Shown here in pieces: positions 43,848-53,581 of a DNA stretch of 64,000 nt. The notes beneath the pieces are model-generated. The model saw only the letters and a program-made list of their open reading frames with translations. It made no database searches and was not told the origin of the DNA. The DNA comes from Woeseiaceae bacterium. GTDB taxonomy: Bacteria > Pseudomonadota > Gammaproteobacteria > Steroidobacterales > Woeseiaceae. Each line of letters begins with the position of its first letter. The stretch's first letter is position 1. Made by a program: the position numbers and the translations under genes. The stretch is taken from the NCBI GenBank assembly GCA_021773075.1, contig JAJFKT010000035.1, forward strand, positions 1-64,000. The letters are read 5' to 3'.

Positions 43848-45065
43848 TTAGGTCTCCTCTACCCCGAAATCCTGCATAACGATACGTGCTGTTTTCGCAC
43901 CAGTGGCCGCGGCAACCGTCCAACCCAGCATGCCCTGGCCGGTATTGAGATAAAGTCCCGGTATTGACGTCTTGCCAATGAGAGGTAACCCATCCGGCGT
44001 CATCGGCCGGTTTCCAGTCCAATGGCTGCCTGAAGCGCTGAAATCGGCTACCGTCGGAGCGACCTCAAGTGCCAGCTTTCTCAATTGGTCGATGCGCGGT
44101 TGGGCACGTTTTACACCGATGTCGAGAAATCCTGCAATACGAATCCGGTCGCCCAAACGAGTGAGCACGACCTTGCGTCGACTCAGCGTGACACTGCGCT
44201 GCAAAGGTATTCGACCAACGGGAAACGTCAAACTGTAGCCCGTCATCGGGTAAACCGGCAAACGCAGTCCAACGGTCGCGCACAGACTGCGGCTGCCGTT
44301 ACCGGCGCATACCACAACCGCATCGGCGTTATGTATGTGACCGTTCGTCAACACCCCTGTGAGTCGTCCGTCATCCTCGAGCAGGCTGTGTATCGTTTGC
44401 CCCAATGATATCGACACATCACGCTTGCCCAGCTGTTCGCCCAGCGCGGCAACGAACTTGTTGGAATCGCCGCTTTCGTCATTGCGCGCCCACACCGCCG
44501 CATCAAAGGGTTCCGTCCACGTCTCCAGCGCGGGCTCGATTTTTCGAGCTTCGTCTGATGAGATGACTTCGACGTCAAAACCTTGCTGTTGCTTGATGCG
44601 ACTGATACGTGATGCCTGCGGGACATCGTTGTGATGCAGCAGGACCAGTTTTCCTGCGGCGCGATGATCAAAGCCTGAATCACAAAGACTTGCGAATTCC
44701 TGCATCAGGGACGCGGAGCGCGCAGTGTATTCGAGAAGCTTAAGCGTGATCTGATCCGCTTTGGCTGAAGTACAGTTGCGTAAGAATCGTATGCTCCATC
44801 GGATCAGTTCCGGATCGAGGGTCGGTCGTATTCGTATCGCCGGGTCCAATCCCAAAAGGATAGACGGTAGCCGCTTCAATAGTGCGGGGTTGGCGAGGGC
44901 ATCTGTAAAGCTGTAGGAGAGTTGACCGCCATTGGCAAAACTCGCACCGTCGGCCAGAGTATCGGATTGCTCCAGTATCGTGACCTTGGCACCGAGCTTA
45001 TCCAGCCAGTACGCTGTCGTGACACCAATGACACCTCCACCGATCACAAGTATTGACGGTTTCAC
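43848..45065 (-). CDS. D-amino-acid dehydrogenase (DadA-like)
   Basis: A 405 aa FAD-dependent DAO-fold enzyme. The GTG at 45065, with AGGTG close upstream, places the FAD motif SILVIGGGVIGVTTAYWL at the N-terminus; the longer frame is rejected. Other segments: GASFANGGQLSYSF, FDHRAAGKLVLLHH, and C-terminal GNRPMTPDGLPLIGKTSIPGLYLNTGQGMLGWT. The GQLSY and NTGQGMLGWT motifs are characteristic of DadA. It oxidises D-amino acids to 2-oxo acids, donating electrons to the respiratory chain. It lies between the TonB receptor and the deacylase on the same strand. Confidence 0.92.
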   Translation of the reverse strand: MKPSILVIGGGVIGVTTAYWLDKLGAKVTILEQSDTLADGASFANGGQLSYSFTDALANPALLKRLPSILLGLDPAIRIRPTLDPELIRWSIRFLRNCTSAKADQITLKLLEYTARSASLMQEFASLCDSGFDHRAAGKLVLLHHNDVPQASRISRIKQQQGFDVEVISSDEARKIEPALETWTEPFDAAVWARNDESGDSNKFVAALGEQLGKRDVSISLGQTIHSLLEDDGRLTGVLTNGHIHNADAVVVCAGNGSRSLCATVGLRLPVYPMTGYSLTFPVGRIPLQRSVTLSRRKVVLTRLGDRIRIAGFLDIGVKRAQPRIDQLRKLALEVAPTVADFSASGSHWTGNRPMTPDGLPLIGKTSIPGLYLNTGQGMLGWTVAAATGAKTARIVMQDFGVEET

Positions 45066-45135
45066 AGCGCACCTGTAGCTGGAAGGAAGAAACGAAGGGT
45101 GCCGCGCCGAGACGCGCGGCACCCCAATTACGGCT

Positions 45136-48100
45136 CTAGAATTTCATACCCAGGGACAGGTACAAGTATCTGCCACGATTACTGTGTATTTGCGGGTTAT
45201 AACCGGCTGAGGTGCCGACAAGCGGTGGATCTTCGTCGGTCAGGTTGTTGATGCCAAGGCGAACACTGCCGCCTTCGAGTCGGCCGGACTCAATATGATA
45301 GCTACCCCACACATTGATGGTCTCGAACGTGTCCACTTTCATAAAGCTCCGTATTGCATCGGCCTCTGAACCGGACAGTCCCTGATCGATTTCAATGAAC
45401 TCGGAATCGTCAACAAAGGTATCGAAGGTCTCACCGACGTAGCGATACAGAAGCCCCGCCGCCCAGGCATCATTGCGCCAGTCGAGTGCGAGGCGGCCTC
45501 GATACTCGGGTCGCCTGGCGTTCATTTCTATCTGCGATCCGATCGTTTCCGATTCTAAATCCGAGGGGCTTACAAAGGTCAGCCCTTGAGCATTGACTGC
45601 CTCGATCTGGCCCAGCAAGGACTCCACTGACGCTGACGGAATCTGGTCAAACTTTCGCAAATAAGCCACGTTGGCTTTGATAGAAAATTGCCCCCAGGCG
45701 CTTTCGGGAAAGTCGTAGAAAACCCCGAAATCCGCGCCTGCGGTTTCCCTTGGTTGCAGGTTCAGAAAAGTATCTTCGACGAAGCGAACACCGCCGACTG
45801 GAGCGAGGTTGGTGCCATTGGCGGCATTGAACGCGGCTGCATCAGCGATATCCTGTGTATTAGGATCGGCTCTGATCACTGCAGGATTGAAGCTGCCTTC
45901 GAGTCTTAGCACTGAATCAAGCGCAAGGTGGTTGTCACGTCCGAATAGCCCCACAATTCCGTCCTGGTCGATCTCCCACCAGTCAGCGGTTATCGTCAGG
46001 CCGGGAATAAAGGTTGGCTCGAACACGAATCCGAAGCTTAGGTTTTCGGATTCCTCTGCCTCAAGCTGGGAATTTCCGAAGCGGTTGCTAACAATCGTTT
46101 CAGCGCAGGCTCCGTCGTCGACGCCACCGGCTTCCTGCGAGGCACAACGCACGAGATCCTCAACGTTGTTGCTGAACCTGGATAACACCTGAAGGTTAAT
46201 TGTTTCGAGGTTCGGCGCCCGAAATCCCTCTGAATAGGCTGCGCGGATCTTGAACGATTCAAACGGCGACCAGGCCAGCGCAATTCGTGGTTTCGAGATG
46301 TTGGAGTCATCAAGATCTGAATAATTCTCGAAGCGCACGGCGAGTTGTACATCCAGCGCGTGCACAAGCGGAATGTCCATATCAGACGATACCAATGGTA
46401 AAACGAGCTCTGCGTAGGCTGAAAAGACATCGCGAGAACCATCCACATCAGGCGTAGCACTAACGCCGGCGATATCGCTGTCAAATAACTCCAGAGTGAG
46501 TGGGTTGGTAAAGGTAGTGGTACCGTCAAGCCTCGAATCGCGATCGTCGTTAAAGTCTTCTGTACGACCTTCTACACCGAGTGCCAGTCCGGCATCACCG
46601 CCCGGCAGGGCGAACAAGCTGGGAGTCGATACCTTGAAGTCAATGCCAGACAACTCGGTCTCGGTGTTGCGATTAACGTTGACTAAGAAATCGAGGCTTT
46701 CCGGTGAGCTGTCTTGCAATCCGTTCCAGGGGTTGTAGGCCGTCGCATCGGTTCGTGCGACTGAGGCGAAAAACAAAGAGCGTGATATTTGCTGGGCATT
46801 GTCGTCAGCCTCCGACGCAGACGTGTATGCCGCGGTCTCCCAATCCCAATCGCCCCAGTTACCGCGCAATCCAACAAGAAACCGCTGCGCGTCGACGTCA
46901 ACGCTACTGCTGCGGTTGCCGGCTTCTGTAACGCGTGTGCGCTCGATCAGAATATCGTATCCACCGGCAGGCGCATCACTTCCCGCAAGCCGGTTTGGAC
47001 TACCAATCGGACCAAACGGATTGTAAAAGCTGGTAGCCGGCACGACCATATTATTGGAGTCACTGACGACCAAAGGTCCCGCCTGTTGCGAATTGAGCTC
47101 TGAATCGTAGAAGGATATTTCCGAAAAGAATTCCATTCCGTTGTCAAATTCGTGCGTCAGCGTGCCAAAGAAGTTAAGGCGTTCAGCATCGCCCGTAATC
47201 TGACGGCCAGTGCTGTTTTGGTCAAAACGTAACGGCGCATCCACTCGTAACTCGTTTACACGGATGCCATTGCCAGAAGAGGTTGACGTCGATGTGAGTG
47301 AGCCGTCATCAATTTCCAGTCCCGTCGCCGGATCGATGAGAATGCCGCTTTGACTGGCGTTCGGGAAAATACCCGTCGGTTGAAAATGAAACTGCCCTGC
47401 GCTTGAAGTTGCGTTTGCACCGTTGATTGTGACGCGTTCACCGTCGATGCCGCGGGAACTGGTCGGATCGGCGAATCCTGCACGAAACTGTCCCCAGGGT
47501 GTAAAGGTGGACAGGTCGCGTAAACTGGTATCTCCCTGAAACACAAATGGGGCATCACCGGTATGATCCGCTGTCCTCGAATAGCTGCGGTCGCTTGCGT
47601 CCATTCCAGTTCGATCGTACGCGCTCGCAAAAAAGGTCACATTGGTGCGCTTGTCGGCACCGAGCGCGAAGCCGCCATGCAGTTGCAACGTCGTTTCATC
47701 GAGTTCAGTTCCCTCGGAACCGCCATAACGGATGTTCGCTTCCAGGCCTTCATAGCTGCTGTCCAGAACCCAATTCACAACGCCGGCAACGGCATCGGTG
47801 CCGTATATCGCCGAGGCGCCATCGCGCAAGACTTCAACTCTTTCTATGCCGAAAGTGGGTACCGTGTTCTGATTCACGAAATGGATTGGCACGCCGTTCA
47901 CGGTGGCCGAGCTTGGATGACTGACCATCCGACGACCGTTAACGAGGGTGAGGGTACTGTCAGCACCCAACTCCCTGAGGTTGAACGATGCAACGTCTCC
48001 GCGCACGCTGTTCGAAGATGTGTGCCCCTCATCGCTGCCAAACTCGATGCTGCCAGCCTGTGGAATGGCTGCAAGCAATTCTTCGGTCGAGCCAGCGCCA

Positions 48101-48282
48101 ACCGCCAGCAGGTCCTCCTTGCTGAGCGTCGTGACAGGGAGATTGCCTGCAATGTCGACACCCTTGATGTGCGTGCCGGTAACAGTGATCTCCTCAAGAA
48201 CTTCGTCTTCTGCTTCCTGTGACCAAGCCATTTGACTGGATCCCATGCCTAGCAGCATGCATACGCCTAAGATTCGATTCAT
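45136..48282 (-). CDS. TonB-dependent receptor (large)
   Basis: A 1048 aa receptor: signal peptide (to AWSQ), TonB-box-like EEITVTGTHIKG, plug with FNLRELGADSTLTLVNGRRM and IERVEVLRDGASAIYGTDAV, and a long barrel ending FLYLSLGMKF-like (LYLSLGMKF). GGGGGAA lies before the ATG. This subgroup often imports peptides or amino-acid derivatives. It heads the operon with DadA and the deacylase, so import of D-amino-acid-containing peptides is likely. Confidence 0.93.
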   Translation of the reverse strand: MNRILGVCMLLGMGSSQMAWSQEAEDEVLEEITVTGTHIKGVDIAGNLPVTTLSKEDLLAVGAGSTEELLAAIPQAGSIEFGSDEGHTSSNSVRGDVASFNLRELGADSTLTLVNGRRMVSHPSSATVNGVPIHFVNQNTVPTFGIERVEVLRDGASAIYGTDAVAGVVNWVLDSSYEGLEANIRYGGSEGTELDETTLQLHGGFALGADKRTNVTFFASAYDRTGMDASDRSYSRTADHTGDAPFVFQGDTSLRDLSTFTPWGQFRAGFADPTSSRGIDGERVTINGANATSSAGQFHFQPTGIFPNASQSGILIDPATGLEIDDGSLTSTSTSSGNGIRVNELRVDAPLRFDQNSTGRQITGDAERLNFFGTLTHEFDNGMEFFSEISFYDSELNSQQAGPLVVSDSNNMVVPATSFYNPFGPIGSPNRLAGSDAPAGGYDILIERTRVTEAGNRSSSVDVDAQRFLVGLRGNWGDWDWETAAYTSASEADDNAQQISRSLFFASVARTDATAYNPWNGLQDSSPESLDFLVNVNRNTETELSGIDFKVSTPSLFALPGGDAGLALGVEGRTEDFNDDRDSRLDGTTTFTNPLTLELFDSDIAGVSATPDVDGSRDVFSAYAELVLPLVSSDMDIPLVHALDVQLAVRFENYSDLDDSNISKPRIALAWSPFESFKIRAAYSEGFRAPNLETINLQVLSRFSNNVEDLVRCASQEAGGVDDGACAETIVSNRFGNSQLEAEESENLSFGFVFEPTFIPGLTITADWWEIDQDGIVGLFGRDNHLALDSVLRLEGSFNPAVIRADPNTQDIADAAAFNAANGTNLAPVGGVRFVEDTFLNLQPRETAGADFGVFYDFPESAWGQFSIKANVAYLRKFDQIPSASVESLLGQIEAVNAQGLTFVSPSDLESETIGSQIEMNARRPEYRGRLALDWRNDAWAAGLLYRYVGETFDTFVDDSEFIEIDQGLSGSEADAIRSFMKVDTFETINVWGSYHIESGRLEGGSVRLGINNLTDEDPPLVGTSAGYNPQIHSNRGRYLYLSLGMKF

Positions 48283-48358
48283 TATTGTTCCCCCGGTCTT
48301 TATTGCATTTGAATTAGTCTTTCGCCAATCGATAGTAGGGCAACGGCAGGACGAAGCG

Positions 48359-49294
48359 TTATTGACGAATTAGAGGTGTTGCATAACCTGAGGTTATGCT
48401 TTTCCTGGCCAACAGCAGCGTCAATTCGGATTGCAGCTTGTCGAGCAGTGCTTTACCGAGAAGGGAACGCGGTGCGCTTTCTGGCCACAATGCCTTGATC
48501 TTGAATTCAATAGCCGGCTCGAGATAACGCAGATCCAATCCTTCGAGACCATTGGATCTGGCGGTAATCTCATCGACGATGGTCGCACCGACGCCCATAG
48601 CCGCCAGAGACTTCGCGATATGGTAGGTCTCTACGGTGGTGACAGTTCGCCATTCAACGTCGCTTTGATCGAGCTGGGCATTTAAGCGTGTCCCCAACGG
48701 ACCTCGGTCATTCAATTTGATAAATGGCATGTCGGCCAGGGCGTTCAGCGGTAGGCGCGGACTAGTGTCGGAAATCCAGCCCTTCGGCAAAACCATGACA
48801 AATTCAGCGTTGCCGAGATCTTTTTCGATCAATCCCGGGATGCCTGTGCTTTCAAAGACGATACCAAGATCAACCTGCCGGTTGATCAACGCTCTTTGCA
48901 CCTCAGAGCAATTTTGTGTTTCCACTTCAACGTGTACGCCGCGACGGCCACGAAGAAATGAGTGAACGGTGCGCGGAATGATTTCCTGGCCAAACGCCGG
49001 TGTTGCGGACATTCGGATATTGCCCTGACACACCTCGGACAGGCTCTGTGACAGCGATCGCAATCGCCCGAGACATTCGTACACTCGTAGTACGTCATCA
49101 AAAAGCTCATGGGCCTCCGGCGTCGGAACGAGTCGTCCTTTGACCCGCTCGAAAAGGTCGTAACCCAATTGTGCTTCGGCCTGCGAGAGTACCTTACTGA
49201 TTGATGGTTGGGAGACGCTAAGGAGTTTTGCGCCGCCCGTCACAGAGCCCGTTGTGTAGACGGCATGAAAAACTTCAATATGTCTTATTCTCAC
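48359..49294 (-). CDS. LysR-family transcriptional regulator
   Basis: The 311 aa protein has the LysR winged helix at residues 3-62 (VFHAVYTTGSVTGGAKLLSVSQPSIS) and a periplasmic-binding-like effector domain. It is 76 bp upstream of, and on the same strand as, the TonB receptor/DadA operon, so it is probably their regulator, with a D-amino acid as the likely effector. No effector-contact residue can be read from sequence. Confidence 0.93.
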   Translation of the reverse strand: MRIRHIEVFHAVYTTGSVTGGAKLLSVSQPSISKVLSQAEAQLGYDLFERVKGRLVPTPEAHELFDDVLRVYECLGRLRSLSQSLSEVCQGNIRMSATPAFGQEIIPRTVHSFLRGRRGVHVEVETQNCSEVQRALINRQVDLGIVFESTGIPGLIEKDLGNAEFVMVLPKGWISDTSPRLPLNALADMPFIKLNDRGPLGTRLNAQLDQSDVEWRTVTTVETYHIAKSLAAMGVGATIVDEITARSNGLEGLDLRYLEPAIEFKIKALWPESAPRSLLGKALLDKLQSELTLLLARKSITSGYATPLIRQ

Positions 49295-49379
49295 AATCGC
49301 ATCAACGCGAGTCGATCGTGATCAATCGACTGAGGCGCTCCACCAGCACTGTGATTGGAATCTCTCGTATTCACGCTCT

Positions 49380-49402
49380 AATAGTATCGACTAAATACTA
49401 TT
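49380..49402. promoter_or_regulatory. Perfect inverted repeat matching the MarR sites
   Basis: AATAGTAT and ATACTATT form perfect 8-bp arms around CGACTAA. Over 29 bp (49384-49412) it matches 13485-13513 at 24 positions, including TTGCAATTC at identical spacing. No adjacent gene explains it. Confidence 0.6.
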
Positions 49403-49456
49403 ATTGCAATTCTAAACGAGCTCAAACGTTTGGCATTGACACGATATGCAAGGCAG

Positions 49457-49489
49457 GGGACACAGGTTCGACGCCTGTCGGGCGCGCCA
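49457..49489 (+). pseudogene. tRNA-Arg 3' end fragment
   Basis: GGGGACACAGG-TTCGACG-CCTGT-CGGGCGCG-CCA reproduces the T arm (ACAGG/CCTGT), acceptor 3' strand and CCA of a proteobacterial tRNA-Arg (genes that start GCGCCCG). The 5' part is absent. Such 3' fragments are left where elements integrate at tRNA genes, so this is a candidate attachment-site scar. Confidence 0.6.
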
Positions 49490-49562
49490 GAATACACTTC
49501 GTTGATTCAAGATTGAGCCCGGACGTGCCGCTCGTCAATTCGGACTATTGCGTAGTCGGAAA

Positions 49563-49584
49563 AAGGAGACAGGGGTAACTCCTT
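49563..49584. repeat. Hairpin AAGGAG/CTCCTT with GACAGGGG loop
   Basis: A 6-bp perfect stem around ACAGGGGTAA, resembling remnants of REP-like 'GGGGACAG' repeats in gammaproteobacteria. The gap 49295-49686 otherwise holds only the operator-like repeat and the tRNA fragment. Confidence 0.3.
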
Positions 49585-49686
49585 ATTGATCATCTATCCC
49601 AAAACGCTCGAAGATTAGTACGTAATTCTCGTTGATTGAATCGAACCCGTTTCGTCGTCTCAGAACAAGAAGTAAGGGGAAGAATA

Positions 49687-52600
49687 ATGGCCACCTCCAT
49701 ACGATTTTTGGCATTGCATAGCGGTATATTGCTGCTCTCGGCGCTCTGGGCGCTGTCGGTGTCCGCGAACCCTGGATTTGACGATGGCGGCGGGGCGGGC
49801 CTGCCGGCCTGCGCGAGTTGCCATGCCGATCTTGCTAATTTCGGCCCCGACCATGGCACACATTCCGCATTGGCAAATAACGCCTGCAATTCATGCCATA
49901 CCAATGGCAACGACAATCCGCCGCTCGATAATTGCGTGCGTTGCCATGGACGCGATCTGGACGCAGGCGGAGACAATATTTCCCCCGGGCTGGGCAGGGG
50001 TCTCCGGCAGCACCACGTCACAGTGGGTGCGGCTGCGTGTGGAAATTGTCATGGCGATGTAACCGGCCCTGCCGGTGTTGGCGAGCACATACTGCCCTCG
50101 TTCTATCCTCAGGCGCTGGGCGGAGCGGGGTTGAATTCATGTGATGGCTCCGAAGAACAATTCCCGTCCAATTCGGTCAGTTTGGATAATGATGGCGATG
50201 GCCTGACCGATGCGGCCGATCCGGATTGCGGTCCGGCAAACACGCCGCCCGTCGCCAATGCCGGGGCCGATCAGACTGTCAACGTGGGCGACACCGTGGT
50301 GCTGAACGGTGGTGGGTCGAGTGATGCCGATGGCGATCTGTTGACTTACAGTTGGTCGCTAGCCACTCCGGCAGGAAGTGCGACGACATTGACGGGTGCT
50401 ACGACAGTGAGTCCGACGTTCGCGCCCGATATCGACGGCGTTTACACGGCAACCCTGATAGTCAACGATGGCACGGACAGTAGCGCGCCGGACAGTGCCG
50501 TTATTGCGGCGCTGTTGGTCGTGGTAAATACGCCACCCGTTGCGAGCGCCGGAGTTGACCGAACGGTCGCTGTTGGTGACACGGTGTCACTTGATGGAAG
50601 TGGCTCCAGCGATCCCGACGGCGATCCGATGACGTTCAGCTGGACGTTCACGTCGCTGCCCATGGGCAGCGCTGCGGTACTGTCCAATCCTGCGGCAGCG
50701 AACCCCAACTTCGTCGCCGACCTGCAGGGCAACTACATCGCACAATTGGTGGTCAATGACGGCGAGTTCGACAGCCCTGCCGATACGGTCGTAATTACGG
50801 CGCAGGCCGTGGTGGTTAACACGGCGCCCGTTGCGAACGCGGGGCTGGACCAGAACGCCAACGTCGGCGACGTGGTCGTTCTTGGCGGCAGCGGTTCGAC
50901 CGATGCCGAGGGCGACTCGCTAAGTTTCAGTTGGTCACTGACCTCCGTGCCCGCTGGGTCAGGGGCCGTTCTGTCCGGCTCGACAGCGGTCAATCCCAGC
51001 TTTGTGGCTGACCTGGAAGGAAACTATGTTGCGCAGCTGATCGTGAACGACGGCGAATTCGACAGCGCACCGGATTCCGTGACGGTCGTGGCACAGATCG
51101 TCTTGGTAAACATTCCGCCCGTTGCCAATGCAGGGCTCGATCAGTCGCTGTTGATAGGCGATATTGCGTCCCTTGATGGTAGTGGTTCCGGTGACGCGGA
51201 CGGCGACCCGCTAACGTTCAGTTGGTCCTTGTCCATTCCGGCTGGCTCAGGAGCGATATTGTCAGATCCGGCCGCTATAAATCCGACCTTCATGGCCGAC
51301 ATCGCTGGCGACTACGTCGCTCAGCTCATCGTTAATGATGGTATGGATGACAGCAGTCCCGATAGTGTAATTATTGTCGCTGCGCCGCCAATGGTGAATC
51401 AGCCGCCGGTGGCGAATGCCGGCACGGATCGCTCGATCGTTACCGGTGACATCGTGACGCTCGACGGTGCTGGCTCCAGCGATCCCGAAGATGACGCGCT
51501 TGCCTACAGTTGGTCGATAACGATCGTTCCTGTGGGATCGATGGCGGAACTTTCTGACGCGCAAGCGATGACCCCGACCTTTGTTGCCGACATTGATGGT
51601 GTCTACGTCGTGCAACTCATCGTCAGCGACGGAGAGTTTGATAGCGTACCCGACACGGTCATGATTACCGCACAAGCGGCGGCAACAGGCGGCGAGCTGC
51701 TATACAACCAGAACTGTGGCTTCTGCCATGGAGACCCGTTTGTCGGTCCGGCCGCGGATGCGACCCTGGCTGGACTGCGTCGGGTAACCGGCGCAAGGGT
51801 TTGCTCAATTGAGGCGTCGATTTTCGGCAATAATGCTGGAAAACCCGGAGACGTCAGGTTCCCCGACGGTGTTCCGGAGATGATCTTTCTACAAGGTCTG
51901 AGCTTTGATCAGATGCAGGATATGGCTGTCTTCTTGAATTCACGCACTGTCTCAGGTGAGCGTCGCTATGTCACAAACTGCGCCGGCTGTCACGGCGATG
52001 ACGGTAGCGGCGGCTTTACGGGCGAGGATGTGCGTGGTGAGGGTCACGAAACCTGGGAGGCAATCGTCGACGAAAAATCGATGCAATACCTTGGCTGTCT
52101 TACGGGATCCGATGTGGATCAAATCGCGGCATTTCTCGATCACCCGGTTGCGAATAGCCCGCCGACGGCGAATGCTGGCGGACCCTACGGTGCCACCGTT
52201 GGTTCGCTCGTCACGTTCGACGGTAGCGCGTCTGCGGACCTTGACGGCTCGATCGTCGCGTACAACTGGGACTTCGGCGATGGCAACAGTGGTTCTGGCG
52301 AAAGCGCGGTCCATTCGTATTCGAGCGCCGGTACCTTCACGGTCACGCTGACCGTTACTGATAGCGGCGGCTTGTTCGATACCGCCACAACAACCGCCAG
52401 CATCGCCATTGCTCCGCTCCTTCCGATAGCTGACCCCAACGGGCCGTACAGCGGATTCGAGAACGAAGCTGTCACGTTCGATGGAAGCCGTTCATCGGAT
52501 CCTGACGGTGGTGCGATTCGGTCCTGGGACTGGGATTTTGGTGACGGCGGCACCGGAACAGGCGAAAGTCCGACTCACATCTACGTAGCTGCTGGAACCT

Positions 52601-53571
52601 ACGTCGTCGAGCTGACAGTTACAGATGATGAAGGCCAGGTCAGCGCGATCGCAATGACCACCGCGACGATTGAAGCGCGTGTTTCAAACCAACCGCCGAT
52701 CGCAGATGCCAACGGTCCCTATTCGGGATTCTCCGCTGAGCCGATCATGTTCGACAGCTCCGGCTCCGGTGACGCGGAGGACGCGAACGCCGCACTGACT
52801 TTCAACTGGGACTTCGGAGATGGAAGTACCGGCACGGGGCAAAACCCGAGTCACAGTTATGCTGTGGCGGGGACTTACACCGTGACGCTGACGGTAGTCG
52901 ATACCAATGGACAGTCCGACGGCGCGAGCACGACTGTGACGATTGTAGACAGGCCGACTGATCCGGATGGTGAGATGCTCTACAACGCCTGGTGCCTGGG
53001 ATGCCACGGCGACTTCGAGCAACCGAACCAAGCCTCGACGATCAAGGTGCTTGGGGTGCGTTCATGTTCCGTGAATGCTTCGATCGACGGCAATACAGCG
53101 GCGGGCAGCGACACCCCCTATCCCGCCGGTGTGCCCGATATGCAATTCATGCAGGGAATGTTTAGCGGAGCAGATGTAGACGCGATCTCTACGTGGATGA
53201 ATCGCGCAGCCGTCTCCGGCGAGGAGCGCTACGCTACTGCTTGCGCCAGTTGTCATGGAGCTGATGGTAGTGGTGGATTCGCAGGCGAGGATATTCGAGG
53301 CGAGGGCAACGACTTGGTTAAAGCAATAGCTGACGAGGAATCGATGCAATTCCTCAGTTGCCTGCCAGCATCGGACGTTAACGAAATCGCCGATTTTCTC
53401 GGCAGGGAAATCGAAGACACAGACGACAACAGCAGCGGGGGTACCGGTACATCGGGTCCGGTATTCCTGCTGCTTCTCAGTTCGGTGGCGTTACTGATGC
53501 GACGCCAACGGCTGCGTCGTCTCGATTCGAGTCGGAAAAGTACATTGATGTCAGCGCGGATGGTTAGATAG
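49687..53571 (+). CDS. Octaheme PKD-repeat surface protein
   Basis: A 1294 aa secreted protein (start ATG at 49687, AAGGGGAAG upstream, signal to VSAN). Eight CxxCH heme sites start at residues 42, 67, 83, 118, 677, 765, 1103 and 1186. The first four form an N-terminal multiheme domain. Then come five PKD/REJ-like repeats (each NAGxDQ...VxLDGSGSSDxDGD...), a diheme cassette (677-800), three canonical PKD domains (WDFGDGN, WDFGDGG, WDFGDGS), and a second copy of the diheme cassette. The end looks like a GlyGly-CTERM sorting signal: Gly/Ser-rich linker, a hydrophobic helix and MRRQRLRR. It is probably a surface-anchored electron-transfer protein. Confidence 0.85.
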   Translation: MATSIRFLALHSGILLLSALWALSVSANPGFDDGGGAGLPACASCHADLANFGPDHGTHSALANNACNSCHTNGNDNPPLDNCVRCHGRDLDAGGDNISPGLGRGLRQHHVTVGAAACGNCHGDVTGPAGVGEHILPSFYPQALGGAGLNSCDGSEEQFPSNSVSLDNDGDGLTDAADPDCGPANTPPVANAGADQTVNVGDTVVLNGGGSSDADGDLLTYSWSLATPAGSATTLTGATTVSPTFAPDIDGVYTATLIVNDGTDSSAPDSAVIAALLVVVNTPPVASAGVDRTVAVGDTVSLDGSGSSDPDGDPMTFSWTFTSLPMGSAAVLSNPAAANPNFVADLQGNYIAQLVVNDGEFDSPADTVVITAQAVVVNTAPVANAGLDQNANVGDVVVLGGSGSTDAEGDSLSFSWSLTSVPAGSGAVLSGSTAVNPSFVADLEGNYVAQLIVNDGEFDSAPDSVTVVAQIVLVNIPPVANAGLDQSLLIGDIASLDGSGSGDADGDPLTFSWSLSIPAGSGAILSDPAAINPTFMADIAGDYVAQLIVNDGMDDSSPDSVIIVAAPPMVNQPPVANAGTDRSIVTGDIVTLDGAGSSDPEDDALAYSWSITIVPVGSMAELSDAQAMTPTFVADIDGVYVVQLIVSDGEFDSVPDTVMITAQAAATGGELLYNQNCGFCHGDPFVGPAADATLAGLRRVTGARVCSIEASIFGNNAGKPGDVRFPDGVPEMIFLQGLSFDQMQDMAVFLNSRTVSGERRYVTNCAGCHGDDGSGGFTGEDVRGEGHETWEAIVDEKSMQYLGCLTGSDVDQIAAFLDHPVANSPPTANAGGPYGATVGSLVTFDGSASADLDGSIVAYNWDFGDGNSGSGESAVHSYSSAGTFTVTLTVTDSGGLFDTATTTASIAIAPLLPIADPNGPYSGFENEAVTFDGSRSSDPDGGAIRSWDWDFGDGGTGTGESPTHIYVAAGTYVVELTVTDDEGQVSAIAMTTATIEARVSNQPPIADANGPYSGFSAEPIMFDSSGSGDAEDANAALTFNWDFGDGSTGTGQNPSHSYAVAGTYTVTLTVVDTNGQSDGASTTVTIVDRPTDPDGEMLYNAWCLGCHGDFEQPNQASTIKVLGVRSCSVNASIDGNTAAGSDTPYPAGVPDMQFMQGMFSGADVDAISTWMNRAAVSGEERYATACASCHGADGSGGFAGEDIRGEGNDLVKAIADEESMQFLSCLPASDVNEIADFLGREIEDTDDNSSGGTGTSGPVFLLLLSSVALLMRRQRLRRLDSSRKSTLMSARMVR

Positions 53572-53581
53572 GACTGACAAT

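Noticed and set aside
51956..52351. Short frames inside the PKD-repeat protein gene
   Set aside because: Repeats create long shadow frames on both strands; none has a start signal or family match.
49953..53000. Tandem repeats of the PKD region as a DNA repeat or CRISPR-like array
   Set aside because: The periodicity is that of protein domains with diverged DNA sequence; no identical repeats with unique spacers are present.
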